64,000 nucleotides of DNA from Helichrysum umbraculigerum (GCA_949592205.1 CATIUR010000011.1:186001-250000); one strand, 5' to 3'. Positions 20,239-32,700 are shown, counted from the first letter of the stretch. The notes: generated by a model not told the origin, from the letters alone. Numbers and translations are program-made.

Positions 20239-23200
20239 TTAAGTTGAGCCGTGAGTCTCGGTCACGCTCTCAAATAGGTTGGGGTATTTCTTTCGCATTT
20301 CATCCTCTCGTTCCCAGGTAAACTCTGGGCCATGTTTCGAGTTCCAACGAACTTTAACCAGTTTGATTCGTTTGTGTCGAAGTTTCTGAGTTTTAGAATC
20401 CATAACTTCAACAGGTTCCTCCACAAAGTTAAGTTTTGAGTCAATGAAGACTTCGTCAGGAGGAAGGATAAGTGTTTCGTCAGAAAGACACTTTTTGAGG
20501 TTGCTAACGTGGAAAGTATCGTGTATGCTACTAAGCTCTTGTGGTAGTTTGAGCTTATAAGCGACAGGACCAATCCTAGCAAGGATTTCAAATGGTCCGA
20601 TGTATCGTGGGTTCAGCTTTCCTCGTTTTCCAAATCGTGCTACTCCTTTCCAGGGAGATACTTTGAGTAGGACCTTGTCCCCTACTTGAAACTCAAGAGG
20701 TTTACGGTGGTTATCAGCGTAACTCTTTTGTCGATCTCGTGCCGCTTTCAGTCGGCTCAATACTTGAGTTATTTTGTCAGTGGTTTCCTGGACAAGTTCG
20801 GGTCCAGATAGTTGTCTGTCGTCTAACTCTGCCCAACAGAGTGGTGATCGGCACTTGCGTCCATATAACGCCTCAAATGGTGCCATCTGTATACTCGTGT
20901 GATAACTATTGTTGTAAGAGAATTCAGCTAGAGGTAGGTGAGTATCCCAGTTACCTCCAAAGTCTATCACACATGCTCGCAACAAGTCTTCGAGCGTCTG
21001 TATAGTTCGCTCACTTTGGCCGTCAGTCTGCGGGTGATAGGCAGTACTCATATCAAGTCGAGTACCCATTGCCTGTTGTAATGTTTGCCAAAAGCTAGAA
21101 GTGAATCGTGCATCTCTATCAGAGATGATGGATAGTGGCACACCATGCCGAGAAACAATCTCTTTAATATAGATCTTAGCTAGTTTCTCCATTCCATCCG
21201 TTTCCTTAATAGCGAGGAAGTGGGCTGATTTCGTCAATCGATCGACAATCACCCATATGGCATTTGCTCCCGATGCCGTTCTAGGTAACTTCGTAATGAA
21301 GTCCATTGTTATTTGCTCCCATTTCCATTTGGGCAACTCAGGCTGTTGCAAAAGCCCAGACGGCTTTTGGTATTCCACCTTTACCTTCGAGCAAGTTAAG
21401 CATTTGCTAACGTAGGTGGCAATGTCACGTTTCATTCCAGGCCACCAGTAGAAGCCTTTCAAGTCCTGGTACATCTTGTCCGCACCAGGATGTATCGAGT
21501 AATTGGACTTGTGCGCCTCGTCCAGAATCAGCTTGCGTAACTCATCTACGCATGGTACCCAAATTCGGTTCATGAAGTACAACACCCCGTTGTCCTTTTT
21601 CTCGAGTTGTTTTTCCATTCCCTTCAAGGATTCATCCTTAAGACGTTCGGGAGTGAAAGCAAGTTCTTGGGCTTCACGAATTTGAGTAATGATATTCGAG
21701 TGGATTGTCAATCCCAAGGCTCGAATTCTTCGAGGTTTGATTCGTTCCTTACGACTCAGGGCATCTGCTACTACGTTAGCTTTACCCGGGTGATACTTTA
21801 TTTCACAGTCGTAATCGTTAAGTAATTCGACCCAACGTCGTTGTCTCATGTTAAGTTCTTTCTGGTCGAATATATGTTGTAGGCTCTTATGATCAGTGAA
21901 GATCGTACACTTTGTACCGTATAGGTAGTGTCTCCAGATCTTTAGTGCAAAAACAACGGCTCCCAATTCCAGATAATGAGTCGTATAGTTTTTCTCATGC
22001 ACTTTTAGTTGTCGTGATGCATAAGCAATGACCCTTTCGTTTTGCATCAGTACGCAACCCAATCCCTGATGCGAGGCATCACAGTAAACAACAAAGTTAT
22101 CTACTCCTTCAGGTAGAGATAGTATGGGTGCGCTGCTCAGTTTCTGCTTCAGTAGTTGGAATGCATTCTCTTGCTTCTCATTCCACTCAAATTTCTTGTC
22201 TTTTTGAGTTAATGTGGTAAGTGGCTGGGCTATCTTTGAAAAGTTTGCGATGAATCGCCTGTAATAGCCAGCTAGACCAAGAAATTGTCGTACTTCAGTT
22301 GGGGTTTTCGGTGCTTCCCAGTTGTTGATTGCCTCAATTTTGGATGGGTCTACGTGAATTCCCTTGTCATTTATCACATGACCAAGGAATTGGACCTCTC
22401 GTATCCAAAATTCGCATTTAGAGAACTTTGCATAAAGCTTCTCTTTTTGTAGTAGTTCGAGAACAAGCTTCAGATGTTGCTCTTGATCCTCTTTCGATCG
22501 TGAGTATACCAAGATGTCGTCAATAAACACAATGACGAATTTATCCAAATAGGGTTTGCACACTCTGTTCATCAAATCCATGAATACTGCTGGTGCATTG
22601 GTCAGCCCAAAAGGCATGACTAGAAACTCGTAGTGACCGTAACGAGTCCTAAAAGCAGTTTTCGGTACATCCTCTTCTCGTACCTTAAGTTGATGGTAAC
22701 CAGATCGTAGGTAAATTTTTGAATAATAACTTGACCCTTGCAGTTGATCAAACAGATCGTCAATACGTGGTAGCGGGTATCGGTTCTTGATAGTTACCTT
22801 GTTCAGTTCCCGATAATCGATGCACATCCGCATAGATCCATCCTTTTTCTTAACAAACAAAACCGGAGCTCCCCAAGGGGAAAAGCTCGGTCGGATGAAT
22901 CCCAAGTCTAGAAGTTCTTGCAGTTGCGTAGACAGCTCTTGCATTTCAGAGGGAGCTAGACGATAAGGTGCCCGTGCGATAGGTGCGGCTCCTGGCACCA
23001 GGTCAATGTGAAACTCAACTTGCCGTGGGGGTGGCAATCCCGGCAACTCATCAGGGAACACTCCTGGATAGTCGCGTACAATGGGCACATCGTCTATACG
23101 TCGCTCCTCTGTTTTCTTTTCTACAATGTGTGCCAAAAATGCTTGGTACCCCTTTCGGAGATACTTACTGGCCTTTAAGCATGAAATCATTTTTGTAGCA

Positions 23201-24813
23201 CTTTTTCGTTTCTCACCTTGAACCACAAGTGTTTCTCCTGTCGGTAACGGTAAGCGAACCATCTTATCATGACATATGATCTCAGCGCTGTTCTTAGATA
23301 ACCAATCCATACCGACTACAACGTCAAAACTTCCCAATTTAACCGGTAGTAAGTCTATTTCGAAGAGATGACCTTCTAACTCCAAGGTACATCCCGGTAC
23401 TATTTCTCCTGATTCGATTAACTCACCATCGGCTAATTCTATGGTATACTTGTTGTCTAACTTACGGGATTCAAGTTCTAATAGTGGTCTAAATTCAGTA
23501 GACACAAAACTTAAATCAGCACCCGAATCAATTAACACAGAGGCATAATGATTGTTTACAAGAAACGTACCAGTGACGGTGTTAGGGTCCTGGCGTGCCT
23601 CTTGTGCCCCGATCACGAATGCCCTTCCTTGAGCCGGTTGGTTGTTGATGTTGTTGGCTCGGTTATTGTTGTTACCGCGGTTGTTGTTGTTGAGCTTAGG
23701 GCATCGGTTACGGTAGTGTCCTTGCTCACCACATTCAAAACATCCCTGGTTTTGACGCTCAGTGTTTGCCCGTGGGGGAGGGTTAGTTTTGCATTCTCGG
23801 GTTCTATGTCCCCATGCCCTACAGTTTCCACAATACCCACACCCACCTTCGTGGTGTCGGTTACACTTACCACATTTGGGTTTGTTACCCAGGTATGGTT
23901 TCGATTCGGTGGTAGTGGCAACATATGCTTTCGCATTTCCAGAAGATTTCTTGTTCTGCTGACCCTGACGGTCAGTACCACTACCGTTCCACTTTCGCTT
24001 TGCACCACCAGAACTACTAACTTCAGTACTGTTCGGTTCACCTTTTCCCGACACAGCTTTCTTAGTCAGATTTCCCATCCTGACTGCCTCATCAGTCAAA
24101 CTTTGTGCTAGTGTAACAGCACTCCTGAAAGTGTCCGGTTTAGATGATGTCACCAGACTGCGGATTTGTGGTACCAGACCGAATATGTAGCGCTCAATAC
24201 GCTTATACTCGGGTGTCACCATATGTGGCACTAGACGTGCAAGTTCCTGAAACCTAGTGGTGTATCCAGCAATATCGGCACCAATCATGGTGATGTTCCA
24301 CAACTCTGTTTCTATTTTCTGCATCTCACTGCGAGGACAGAATTCCTCCAACATCAAATTTTTAAATGTCCCCCATGACATTGAATAAGCAGCTGGTCGA
24401 CCAAGTGATTGGATCTGACTGTTCCACCAAGTGAGCGCTTTGTCAGCCAAAGTGCAAGCAGCATACTTCACCATACAGTCAGGTGAACAGTCACTAATTT
24501 CCAATACTGATTCAGTTTTCTCTATCCAATGAATCATACCAATGGCACCCTCGGTGCCACGGAAAGAAATCGGCTTACAAGCCTGAAATGTTTTGTATGA
24601 ACATCCTCGGCTAGTATTCACGAGTGTCTCAGTATTAACAGGGGTAGATCCACTGTTGTTAGCTCCAGGTTCACGACTACGGCTTGCCTCATATTCAGCA
24701 ATACCTTCAGCTATTCTTCGTGCAATCATTTGTTCAGTGGTTTCAGTGGGTGGTGGTGGTGGAGGCGTAGTCGTCTTTTGACTTGTTCTAGTGACTCGTC
24801 GTTTGGGAGGCAT
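20239..24813 (-). CDS. Gag-pol polyprotein of Tekay copy 1 (RT active-site residue lost)
   Basis: One open frame of 1524 codons. Gag occupies about residues 1-400 with zinc knuckles (C-G-N-C-x4-H-x4-C; C-F-E-C-x4-H-x4-C). Protease has D-S-G-A-D at 429-433. Reverse transcriptase has F-I-D-D at 763-766. RNase H has Y-C-D-A-S with D912. Integrase has an HHCC finger, D1171 (T-M-D-F), S-D-R-D-A-R-F and D-G-Q-S-E-R. A chromodomain-like tail has V-K-V-R-W-N-S-K-H-G-P-E-F-T-W. The RT motif A reads S-K-I-Y-L-R-S-G-Y-H-Q: residue 701 (codon at 22711-22713) is Tyr where the family has the metal-binding Asp, so the encoded RT should be inactive. It differs from copy 2 at two residues (Ser/Arg and Thr/Ile in integrase). 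Confidence 0.93.
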   Translation of the reverse strand: MPPKRRVTRTSQKTTTPPPPPPTETTEQMIARRIAEGIAEYEASRSREPGANNSGSTPVNTETLVNTSRGCSYKTFQACKPISFRGTEGAIGMIHWIEKTESVLEISDCSPDCMVKYAACTLADKALTWWNSQIQSLGRPAAYSMSWGTFKNLMLEEFCPRSEMQKIETELWNITMIGADIAGYTTRFQELARLVPHMVTPEYKRIERYIFGLVPQIRSLVTSSKPDTFRSAVTLAQSLTDEAVRMGNLTKKAVSGKGEPNSTEVSSSGGAKRKWNGSGTDRQGQQNKKSSGNAKAYVATTTESKPYLGNKPKCGKCNRHHEGGCGYCGNCRAWGHRTRECKTNPPPRANTERQNQGCFECGEQGHYRNRCPKLNNNNRGNNNNRANNINNQPAQGRAFVIGAQEARQDPNTVTGTFLVNNHYASVLIDSGADLSFVSTEFRPLLELESRKLDNKYTIELADGELIESGEIVPGCTLELEGHLFEIDLLPVKLGSFDVVVGMDWLSKNSAEIICHDKMVRLPLPTGETLVVQGEKRKSATKMISCLKASKYLRKGYQAFLAHIVEKKTEERRIDDVPIVRDYPGVFPDELPGLPPPRQVEFHIDLVPGAAPIARAPYRLAPSEMQELSTQLQELLDLGFIRPSFSPWGAPVLFVKKKDGSMRMCIDYRELNKVTIKNRYPLPRIDDLFDQLQGSSYYSKIYLRSGYHQLKVREEDVPKTAFRTRYGHYEFLVMPFGLTNAPAVFMDLMNRVCKPYLDKFVIVFIDDILVYSRSKEDQEQHLKLVLELLQKEKLYAKFSKCEFWIREVQFLGHVINDKGIHVDPSKIEAINNWEAPKTPTEVRQFLGLAGYYRRFIANFSKIAQPLTTLTQKDKKFEWNEKQENAFQLLKQKLSSAPILSLPEGVDNFVVYCDASHQGLGCVLMQNERVIAYASRQLKVHEKNYTTHYLELGAVVFALKIWRHYLYGTKCTIFTDHKSLQHIFDQKELNMRQRRWVELLNDYDCEIKYHPGKANVVADALSRKERIKPRRIRALGLTIHSNIITQIREAQELAFTPERLKDESLKGMEKQLEKKDNGVLYFMNRIWVPCVDELRKLILDEAHKSNYSIHPGADKMYQDLKGFYWWPGMKRDIATYVSKCLTCSKVKVEYQKPSGLLQQPELPKWKWEQITMDFITKLPRTASGANAIWVIVDRLTKSAHFLAIKETDGMEKLAKIYIKEIVSRHGVPLSIISDRDARFTSSFWQTLQQAMGTRLDMSTAYHPQTDGQSERTIQTLEDLLRACVIDFGGNWDTHLPLAEFSYNNSYHTSIQMAPFEALYGRKCRSPLCWAELDDRQLSGPELVQETTDKITQVLSRLKAARDRQKSYADNHRKPLEFQVGDKVLLKVSPWKGVARFGKRGKLNPRYIGPFEILARIGPVAYKLKLPQELSSIHDTFHVSNLKKCLSDETLILPPDEVFIDSKLNFVEEPVEVMDSKTQKLRHKRIKLVKVRWNSKHGPEFTWEREDEMRKKYPNLFESVTETHGST

Positions 24814-25465
24814 GATTCAGCTCTGCGATGTATAAAATGCAGAGTGTTAATGTTGAGGTATTGAATGTGAATAGATCAAAGATTCACATTTGATAGAAAT
24901 GAATGACATGAAAAGATGAATGAATAGAATCTTACAACACGTGCCATACAACTTTGAAACACCCACATGTATCTAGCATAATATAATCACGTTGGTCAGG
25001 CGTCATTATATACTGTCCAATACATATTTCTTTTCATTGTCGTTTAACACTGTAAATTTTAGAGGTTCTCAAGAATAATCAATCATCAAGCTGTAAAATG
25101 TTTCAGGGTTTACAAGAGTTGGTCACAAAGTGTCGATAAAGTACAGGTTTAATCACAAGTCGACAGTTGTAAGATGAAATAACATGGTTGATAATAAGCA
25201 TAATGTACACGAGATGTAAACCAAGCATACATTATATATTAGAGATCAAAACGCTGTTACATGAGTTTAGTACAAAATGAGATGGGATTTCTAATATACC
25301 CATCTATGGTTAGCGTTATACAAAAGATGATGGGTTTCCTATACATATACCCATTTTACTAACAAAGTTTCATCCAACATACAGCTAGTCCATAACGAAT
25401 ACATACATATATTTCCCCAAAAGTAATAGTCTAATATGGTGTAGGCACAACCGCCATACACAGAC
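24814..25465 (-). other. Non-coding spacer between extra ORF and gag, copy 1
   Basis: 652 bp without a sustained frame on the sense strand; repeated at 34318-34969 in copy 2. Confidence 0.5.
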
Positions 25466-26245
25466 CTAACGGAACCAGGGTAAATACATCCTAACCGCAA
25501 CCATCACTGCTGCATCCATCACACAAACACTAGCTACAATCTCTGACACCCTAGCACGCCTCTCTAAAGCTGCAACGCGTGCACGGGTGGATGCTAGACT
25601 CTGCCAGTCTGTCAGACGGTGAGTCTCCACAAAATCCATCCTCTGATGGAGCATAGCCATATCCATATCAGTACGGGAGGCATCGCTCAGTAACTCCATC
25701 ACATCTCTGCTCCTGCTAGATGATATCCTAAACATGGTGTGAACCACAGCCACAAGGGTAGGCACAGTGAGCTCCAGAGGCTCACCTGTGAGATATGCAG
25801 ATGGTGGTGAGTGGGAGGACTCCCCAATCTCAAAGGTCGAGGGAATACCCTCTAGCGATCTCCACTCTCTCAATACTCGAGGCATCCAGTCCAGATGAGA
25901 AGGTCGGAGCCTCTTCTGTGGCGGCTCGACAACTGGAACCTCAGACTCAGTCACTGGCGCCTTATCGCGCGGCGCGAGTGGTCCCCTGGGAAAATCCCGA
26001 ACACAGATCCTAGCTGTCATCCGAGGTACAGGCACACGAGAGGAACTCGCAACTGGTGGTGTAGGGGTAGGAGTGACCACAGGTGCGGTCGGAGGTGGTT
26101 CCAAGTAAGCATCACTAGTGTCATCAGACATAGCTCTCACATGAACTGATGACTCATCCCCTACTGTAATCGCGGGACCCTCAAAAGTAGCCTCGGTCGG
26201 CTCTTCATCCGAAGCGTAAACATGATAATGTGATTGACTAGACAT
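25466..26245 (-). CDS. Extra sense ORF upstream of gag, Tekay copy 1
   Basis: 259 codons between the primer-binding site and gag, same strand as gag-pol. Residues 1-75 are acidic and Ser/Thr/Pro-rich with a P-T-P-T-P-P run. The middle is basic and proline-rich. Residues about 190-240 look helical (L-L-S-D-A-S-R-T-D-M-D-M-A-M-L-H-Q-R-M and A-R-V-A-A-L-E-R-R-A-R-V) and the end is hydrophobic. No zinc finger, protease or envelope-like signal is seen. Gag is normally the first gene, so this is an additional ORF of unknown role. It is identical in copy 2. Confidence 0.7.
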   Translation of the reverse strand: MSSQSHYHVYASDEEPTEATFEGPAITVGDESSVHVRAMSDDTSDAYLEPPPTAPVVTPTPTPPVASSSRVPVPRMTARICVRDFPRGPLAPRDKAPVTESEVPVVEPPQKRLRPSHLDWMPRVLREWRSLEGIPSTFEIGESSHSPPSAYLTGEPLELTVPTLVAVVHTMFRISSSRSRDVMELLSDASRTDMDMAMLHQRMDFVETHRLTDWQSLASTRARVAALERRARVSEIVASVCVMDAAVMVAVRMYLPWFR

Positions 26246-26400
26246 ACTGTGACAAAAGAAATTGAGTGTGGCGTGTCAGTCATATGTTAGTTGTATGCAA
26301 AGTATGTATGCATGAATGCACAAATGTTCTAGCCAAGGCTATAGTCTAGGTCTCTAAGGTTTTCAGTCACCTAAAGACTTCTAGTTCGCTATAACCAATG

Positions 26401-26412
26401 GCTCTGATACCA
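26401..26412 (-). other. Primer-binding site, Tekay copy 1
   Basis: Minus strand TGGTATCAGAGC four bases inside the 5' LTR; complementary to the 3' end of initiator Met tRNA. Confidence 0.9.
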
Positions 26413-26416
26413 AGTC

Positions 26417-29400
26417 TGTCACACCCCGCCAAACGGTAATTACAATTACATAGAGTGGTTTGCGGAAGCTTAGTGACGTGGCGGGGGTGCGAGCAGTAAA
26501 AACAACCAACAGATACATACATACTCAGAGCATATGATTATCGCAGAACGAATATAGATTAAGATGCCATTAGTTAAAGTTTTACAAAAGGTTACCACTT
26601 GAAAAGTGGTAACAGTAATAGTAGTAGTTGAAATCAGTATTTCATAAAATACATAATATCAAAAGTAGATTTCATAGGTATGACTGCAGTAGTTGCAGTT
26701 ATACAGAGGAAATCCATGTGTCCCAAAAGTAGTGGCATCCTAACAAGTCCAGGGTAGTCCGTCCTGATATGTATGCAGATCTTACTTACGCTGCTAATTC
26801 CCTGAAAAACATAGAGTAAAACGTCAACAAAATTGTTGAGTGAATTCACAAGTTTGTTCGTTATGTAGGAAACACAAGTTAAACATTAAAGAATAACATT
26901 TCCAATAAGTGTTGTTTATCAAGTAGGAAACACAAGTTATTAACGAGTAACATTTCCCAAATCAGTTGTAGTTGTAGTAGGAAACACAAGTTATTAACAA
27001 ATAACATTTCCCAAATCAGTTATCAGCAGGAAACACAAGTTAACCTAAATAAGGATTAACATTTCCAAATCAGTGTACGTAGGAAATCACTTCCTAAACA
27101 ATAGTTTTGTGAGAATATTTAGATGGTGATCCCTTGAAAGGTGAGCTAAACCTGTCAAGTAAGGTAACCCGATCTAACCCTATAACCAAACCACAACCCT
27201 AATCTGTTGTTGTTTGCCATGCTGGACAATTAAGTATACGCTCCCAAATCAGTAGGAGGGTCGTCACGGCGATAGTACTATCCGTATACTCAGTAGCTAG
27301 AGTCACCTAGCTAATGGTTATAGTCTGTAGCCATAAGGTCTTTTATGCACTACATCGTTCAGCCTAGATCTGTACCAAGATTCGTTGTCTAAATTCCCAA
27401 AATAGTATGAAAACATTTCATAAATCATAGTTCAAGTAGTTGTGTGAAATACCCTTTCACAAACAGTCGCATATGAAATACCCTTTCATAAACAATTAAG
27501 TAAATACATACAGTATTTAAAGCAGTTGTCGCATGCAGTTATACATACGATTTCTATGTTTTCCACCCCGAGTTTTAAAAGCATTAAAACAGTGAAAAGG
27601 GGTTTGTGAACTCACTGTAGGTGCTCGGATGTGAATGCTAGCGAGATATGATAGCGTAGCCCAAACGTAGTCAACCTATACACATCAATGTATTAACTAT
27701 AAGTACTTTGTTTACTTATGTTAATAGTTTATTCGTTTGAAGAAATTATCAGTTTCTTAGGTTTGTGTATTTCATTGATGATTGTTGTTGGAAATATATA
27801 AATTATCCAAGTATTGTTCGTTTGTCGAATTGTTTGTACTAGATAATTTAAATCGTTCCAATAATATGTCCGTCTAGTTCTAAGTCTCGTTGTCGCACAA
27901 TTTTGTACCATTTGTAGTAACATTAATAACTATGAGTTGTATTAACGTTTATTAGTTTGTACATGTATAAATCGCAAAAGTCAGTGGTCTGGATAAGTGA
28001 GGAATACGCCGTATTCTTATGAATACGCCGGATTCAAGTCAAACAAAGGGGAATACGCCGTATTCTGGTGAATACGTCGTATTCATTCGAAAACAGGGGA
28101 ATACGCCGTATTCTGGTGAATACGCCGTATTCATTCGAGTTTAAAAGGATCCACCGGATTCACCGATGATCCGTCGGATCGAGTGTGTCTTTTACTCGTT
28201 CATCGTTTTAGCCGAAGGTTTGTGTGCGGGTCGTAGGTGGGAATACGCCGTATTTAACTGAATAAGCCGTATTCGAAGTTTCAAAATTTGGGAATCCGCC
28301 GTATTCCCGTGAATACGCCGGATTTATCTGGGTTGTTCAAAATGTTCGAGTATTAAATGGGGAATACGCCGTATTCGATGGAATACGCCGTATTCACCAA
28401 TGTTTCAGCTGGGGAATCCGCCGTATTAAGATGAATACGCCGGATTCGCCTAGTTCTTCAAAATTGCTTATGATTAATAACGGGGAATACGCCGTATTCG
28501 AAAGAATACGCCGTATTCCGAGTGTTTACAGCATCTAGTTCGACTCTGTTACTTCAAAAACATACGAGTTTATATATGTAACCGATTTTTAACATGATCA
28601 AACACCTTAATACGTTCTATAAACACTTTGTAACATGTTTTTAACAAGTTCTATCAACAATCTTCAACAATTATCATAATTTTAAGAAATTATATAAATG
28701 AGATAAAAATGGAGAAATTTATCCTCACAATGATCTTGATGAAGATGATGATGATTCCTGATGTTGATGATGATGATGATGACGATCAATGACGATGAGA
28801 ATGATTATGTGATCATTTTGTTTATGAGTTTGAAGGTGTGAAGGTGATGATGTTAAGAGAATGAATGGGATGAAATGGTGTTGTTGTCTTCCTGCTTCTG
28901 CTTGTTGTTTCCTCCTTTCCAGTACGCACAAACCAAACCAGAAGAAATAAAACCAGTGAAGTGTTGTGTGTGAGATTTTACAGATCAAAATTTTAGGTGA
29001 GTTGTATTATTGGTGTTAAAGATTTCAAACGGGAGTATGGAGGGTACTTCACTATGTCGCCAGATATTTTGAGGTGTGCTATATTGGTAGTTTTTAGCCC
29101 GTTAATTTCGTGTACTGGTATAATTATAGCAATATAAAATTTAACATTTTATATTTTTATTTTGTAGATGCTTTCCTGGTTCGTAATATGTTTTCAGAAT
29201 AATGAGATTATCATTATTTTTGATAGTTGTACATTTTACTGCGCACGTCCAATTGAGCGCCAATTTTCAGTAAATTTAGGATTTCATATTTTGAAGAAAT
29301 GTTCTAACTTCTTCCAAATGAACGAGAAAATTTACATTTTTATGATTTGACGTCGTATGCGCGTTTTAGAATTGTTTCTGTTCGTATTATAATACGTTTT

Positions 29401-29708
29401 ATGTTAAACGTATATTTAAACCATTTTATCTATATGTTATAGATATATAAATACTCGTAATTAATAATCGAATTATTAATTATTTCATGTTGCCAAATCT
29501 GGTTAATTATTTTTGTCGGCTTCGTTCCGATACGTTCGTACGTAATTTATAAATAAATACGTTTATTATAATACTTTTAGTATTATTGTTTAGGGCTCGC
29601 TTGACAGACCTCACATCATAAGTTTAGTTTAAAACAATTGCAGGGAATTAGCGTAAGAAATGCATGTAATTAAGTATAATTATATACCTAATTTGGAGGA
29701 GTGTCACA
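26417..29708 (-). repeat. Tekay LTR 2 (shared middle LTR)
   Basis: Acts as 5' LTR of copy 1 and 3' LTR of copy 2. In its left part it agrees with LTR3 (CA at 27259-27260, A at 27295). In its right part it agrees with LTR1 at all five sites where LTR3 differs. This is consistent with a crossover product. One private G-to-A at 27112 and one change near 29606. Confidence 0.92.
28009..28522. repeat. Paired palindrome array, LTR 2
   Basis: Same nine paired GAATACGCCGTATTC units as at 18505-19018. Confidence 0.9.
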
Positions 29709-29721
29709 TTCTCCCCCCGTT
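29709..29721 (-). other. Polypurine tract, Tekay copy 2
   Basis: AACGGGGGGAGAA on the minus strand, directly before LTR 2. Confidence 0.85.
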
Positions 29722-29742
29722 AGTGAAATCTCGTCCCGAGAT

Positions 29743-32700
29743 TTAAGTTGAGCCGTGAGTCTCGGTCACGCTCTCAAATAGGTTGGGGTATTTCTTTCGC
29801 ATTTCATCCTCTCGTTCCCAGGTAAACTCTGGGCCATGTTTCGAGTTCCAACGAACTTTAACCAGTTTGATTCGTTTGTGTCGAAGTTTCTGAGTTTTAG
29901 AATCCATAACTTCAACAGGTTCCTCCACAAAGTTAAGTTTTGAGTCAATGAAGACTTCGTCAGGAGGAAGGATAAGTGTTTCGTCAGAAAGACACTTTTT
30001 GAGGTTGCTAACGTGGAAAGTATCGTGTATGCTACTAAGCTCTTGTGGTAGTTTGAGCTTATAAGCGACAGGACCAATCCTAGCAAGGATTTCAAATGGT
30101 CCGATGTATCGTGGGTTCAGCTTTCCTCGTTTTCCAAATCGTGCTACTCCTTTCCAGGGAGATACTTTGAGTAGGACCTTGTCCCCTACTTGAAACTCAA
30201 GAGGTTTACGGTGGTTATCAGCGTAACTCTTTTGTCGATCTCGTGCCGCTTTCAGTCGGCTCAATACTTGAGTTATTTTGTCAGTGGTTTCCTGGACAAG
30301 TTCGGGTCCAGATAGTTGTCTGTCGTCTAACTCTGCCCAACAGAGTGGTGATCGGCACTTGCGTCCATATAACGCCTCAAATGGTGCCATCTGTATACTC
30401 GTGTGATAACTATTGTTGTAAGAGAATTCAGCTAGAGGTAGGTGAGTATCCCAGTTACCTCCAAAGTCTATCACACATGCTCGCAACAAGTCTTCGAGCG
30501 TCTGTATAATTCGCTCACTTTGGCCGTCAGTCTGCGGGTGATAGGCAGTACTCATATCAAGTCGAGTACCCATTGCCTGTTGTAATGTTTGCCAAAAGCG
30601 AGAAGTGAATCGTGCATCTCTATCAGAGATGATGGATAGTGGCACACCATGCCGAGAAACAATCTCTTTAATATAGATCTTAGCTAGTTTCTCCATTCCA
30701 TCCGTTTCCTTAATAGCGAGGAAGTGGGCTGATTTCGTCAATCGATCGACAATCACCCATATGGCATTTGCTCCCGATGCCGTTCTAGGTAACTTCGTAA
30801 TGAAGTCCATTGTTATTTGCTCCCATTTCCATTTGGGCAACTCAGGCTGTTGCAAAAGCCCAGACGGCTTTTGGTATTCCACCTTTACCTTCGAGCAAGT
30901 TAAGCATTTGCTAACGTAGGTGGCAATGTCACGTTTCATTCCAGGCCACCAGTAGAAGCCTTTCAAGTCCTGGTACATCTTGTCCGCACCAGGATGTATC
31001 GAGTAATTGGACTTGTGCGCCTCGTCCAGAATCAGCTTGCGTAACTCATCTACGCATGGTACCCAAATTCGGTTCATGAAGTACAACACCCCGTTGTCCT
31101 TTTTCTCGAGTTGTTTTTCCATTCCCTTCAAGGATTCATCCTTAAGACGTTCGGGAGTGAAAGCAAGTTCTTGGGCTTCACGAATTTGAGTAATGATATT
31201 CGAGTGGATTGTCAATCCCAAGGCTCGAATTCTTCGAGGTTTGATTCGTTCCTTACGACTCAGGGCATCTGCTACTACGTTAGCTTTACCCGGGTGATAC
31301 TTTATTTCACAGTCGTAATCGTTAAGTAATTCGACCCAACGTCGTTGTCTCATGTTAAGTTCTTTCTGGTCGAATATATGTTGTAGGCTCTTATGATCAG
31401 TGAAGATCGTACACTTTGTACCGTATAGGTAGTGTCTCCAGATCTTTAGTGCAAAAACAACGGCTCCCAATTCCAGATAATGAGTCGTATAGTTTTTCTC
31501 ATGCACTTTTAGTTGTCGTGATGCATAAGCAATGACCCTTTCGTTTTGCATCAGTACGCAACCCAATCCCTGATGCGAGGCATCACAGTAAACAACAAAG
31601 TTATCTACTCCTTCAGGTAGAGATAGTATGGGTGCGCTGCTCAGTTTCTGCTTCAGTAGTTGGAATGCATTCTCTTGCTTCTCATTCCACTCAAATTTCT
31701 TGTCTTTTTGAGTTAATGTGGTAAGTGGCTGGGCTATCTTTGAAAAGTTTGCGATGAATCGCCTGTAATAGCCAGCTAGACCAAGAAATTGTCGTACTTC
31801 AGTTGGGGTTTTCGGTGCTTCCCAGTTGTTGATTGCCTCAATTTTGGATGGGTCTACGTGAATTCCCTTGTCATTTATCACATGACCAAGGAATTGGACC
31901 TCTCGTATCCAAAATTCGCATTTAGAGAACTTTGCATAAAGCTTCTCTTTTTGTAGTAGTTCGAGAACAAGCTTCAGATGTTGCTCTTGATCCTCTTTCG
32001 ATCGTGAGTATACCAAGATGTCGTCAATAAACACAATGACGAATTTATCCAAATAGGGTTTGCACACTCTGTTCATCAAATCCATGAATACTGCTGGTGC
32101 ATTGGTCAGCCCAAAAGGCATGACTAGAAACTCGTAGTGACCGTAACGAGTCCTAAAAGCAGTTTTCGGTACATCCTCTTCTCGTACCTTAAGTTGATGG
32201 TAACCAGATCGTAGGTAAATTTTTGAATAATAACTTGACCCTTGCAGTTGATCAAACAGATCGTCAATACGTGGTAGCGGGTATCGGTTCTTGATAGTTA
32301 CCTTGTTCAGTTCCCGATAATCGATGCACATCCGCATAGATCCATCCTTTTTCTTAACAAACAAAACCGGAGCTCCCCAAGGGGAAAAGCTCGGTCGGAT
32401 GAATCCCAAGTCTAGAAGTTCTTGCAGTTGCGTAGACAGCTCTTGCATTTCAGAGGGAGCTAGACGATAAGGTGCCCGTGCGATAGGTGCGGCTCCTGGC
32501 ACCAGGTCAATGTGAAACTCAACTTGCCGTGGGGGTGGCAATCCCGGCAACTCATCAGGGAACACTCCTGGATAGTCGCGTACAATGGGCACATCGTCTA
32601 TACGTCGCTCCTCTGTTTTCTTTTCTACAATGTGTGCCAAAAATGCTTGGTACCCCTTTCGGAGATACTTACTGGCCTTTAAGCATGAAATCATTTTTGT

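Noticed and set aside
23548..24111. 187-codon plus-strand frame (and its duplicate at 33052-33615)
   Set aside because: Antisense shadow of the gag zinc-knuckle region; duplicated only because the element is.
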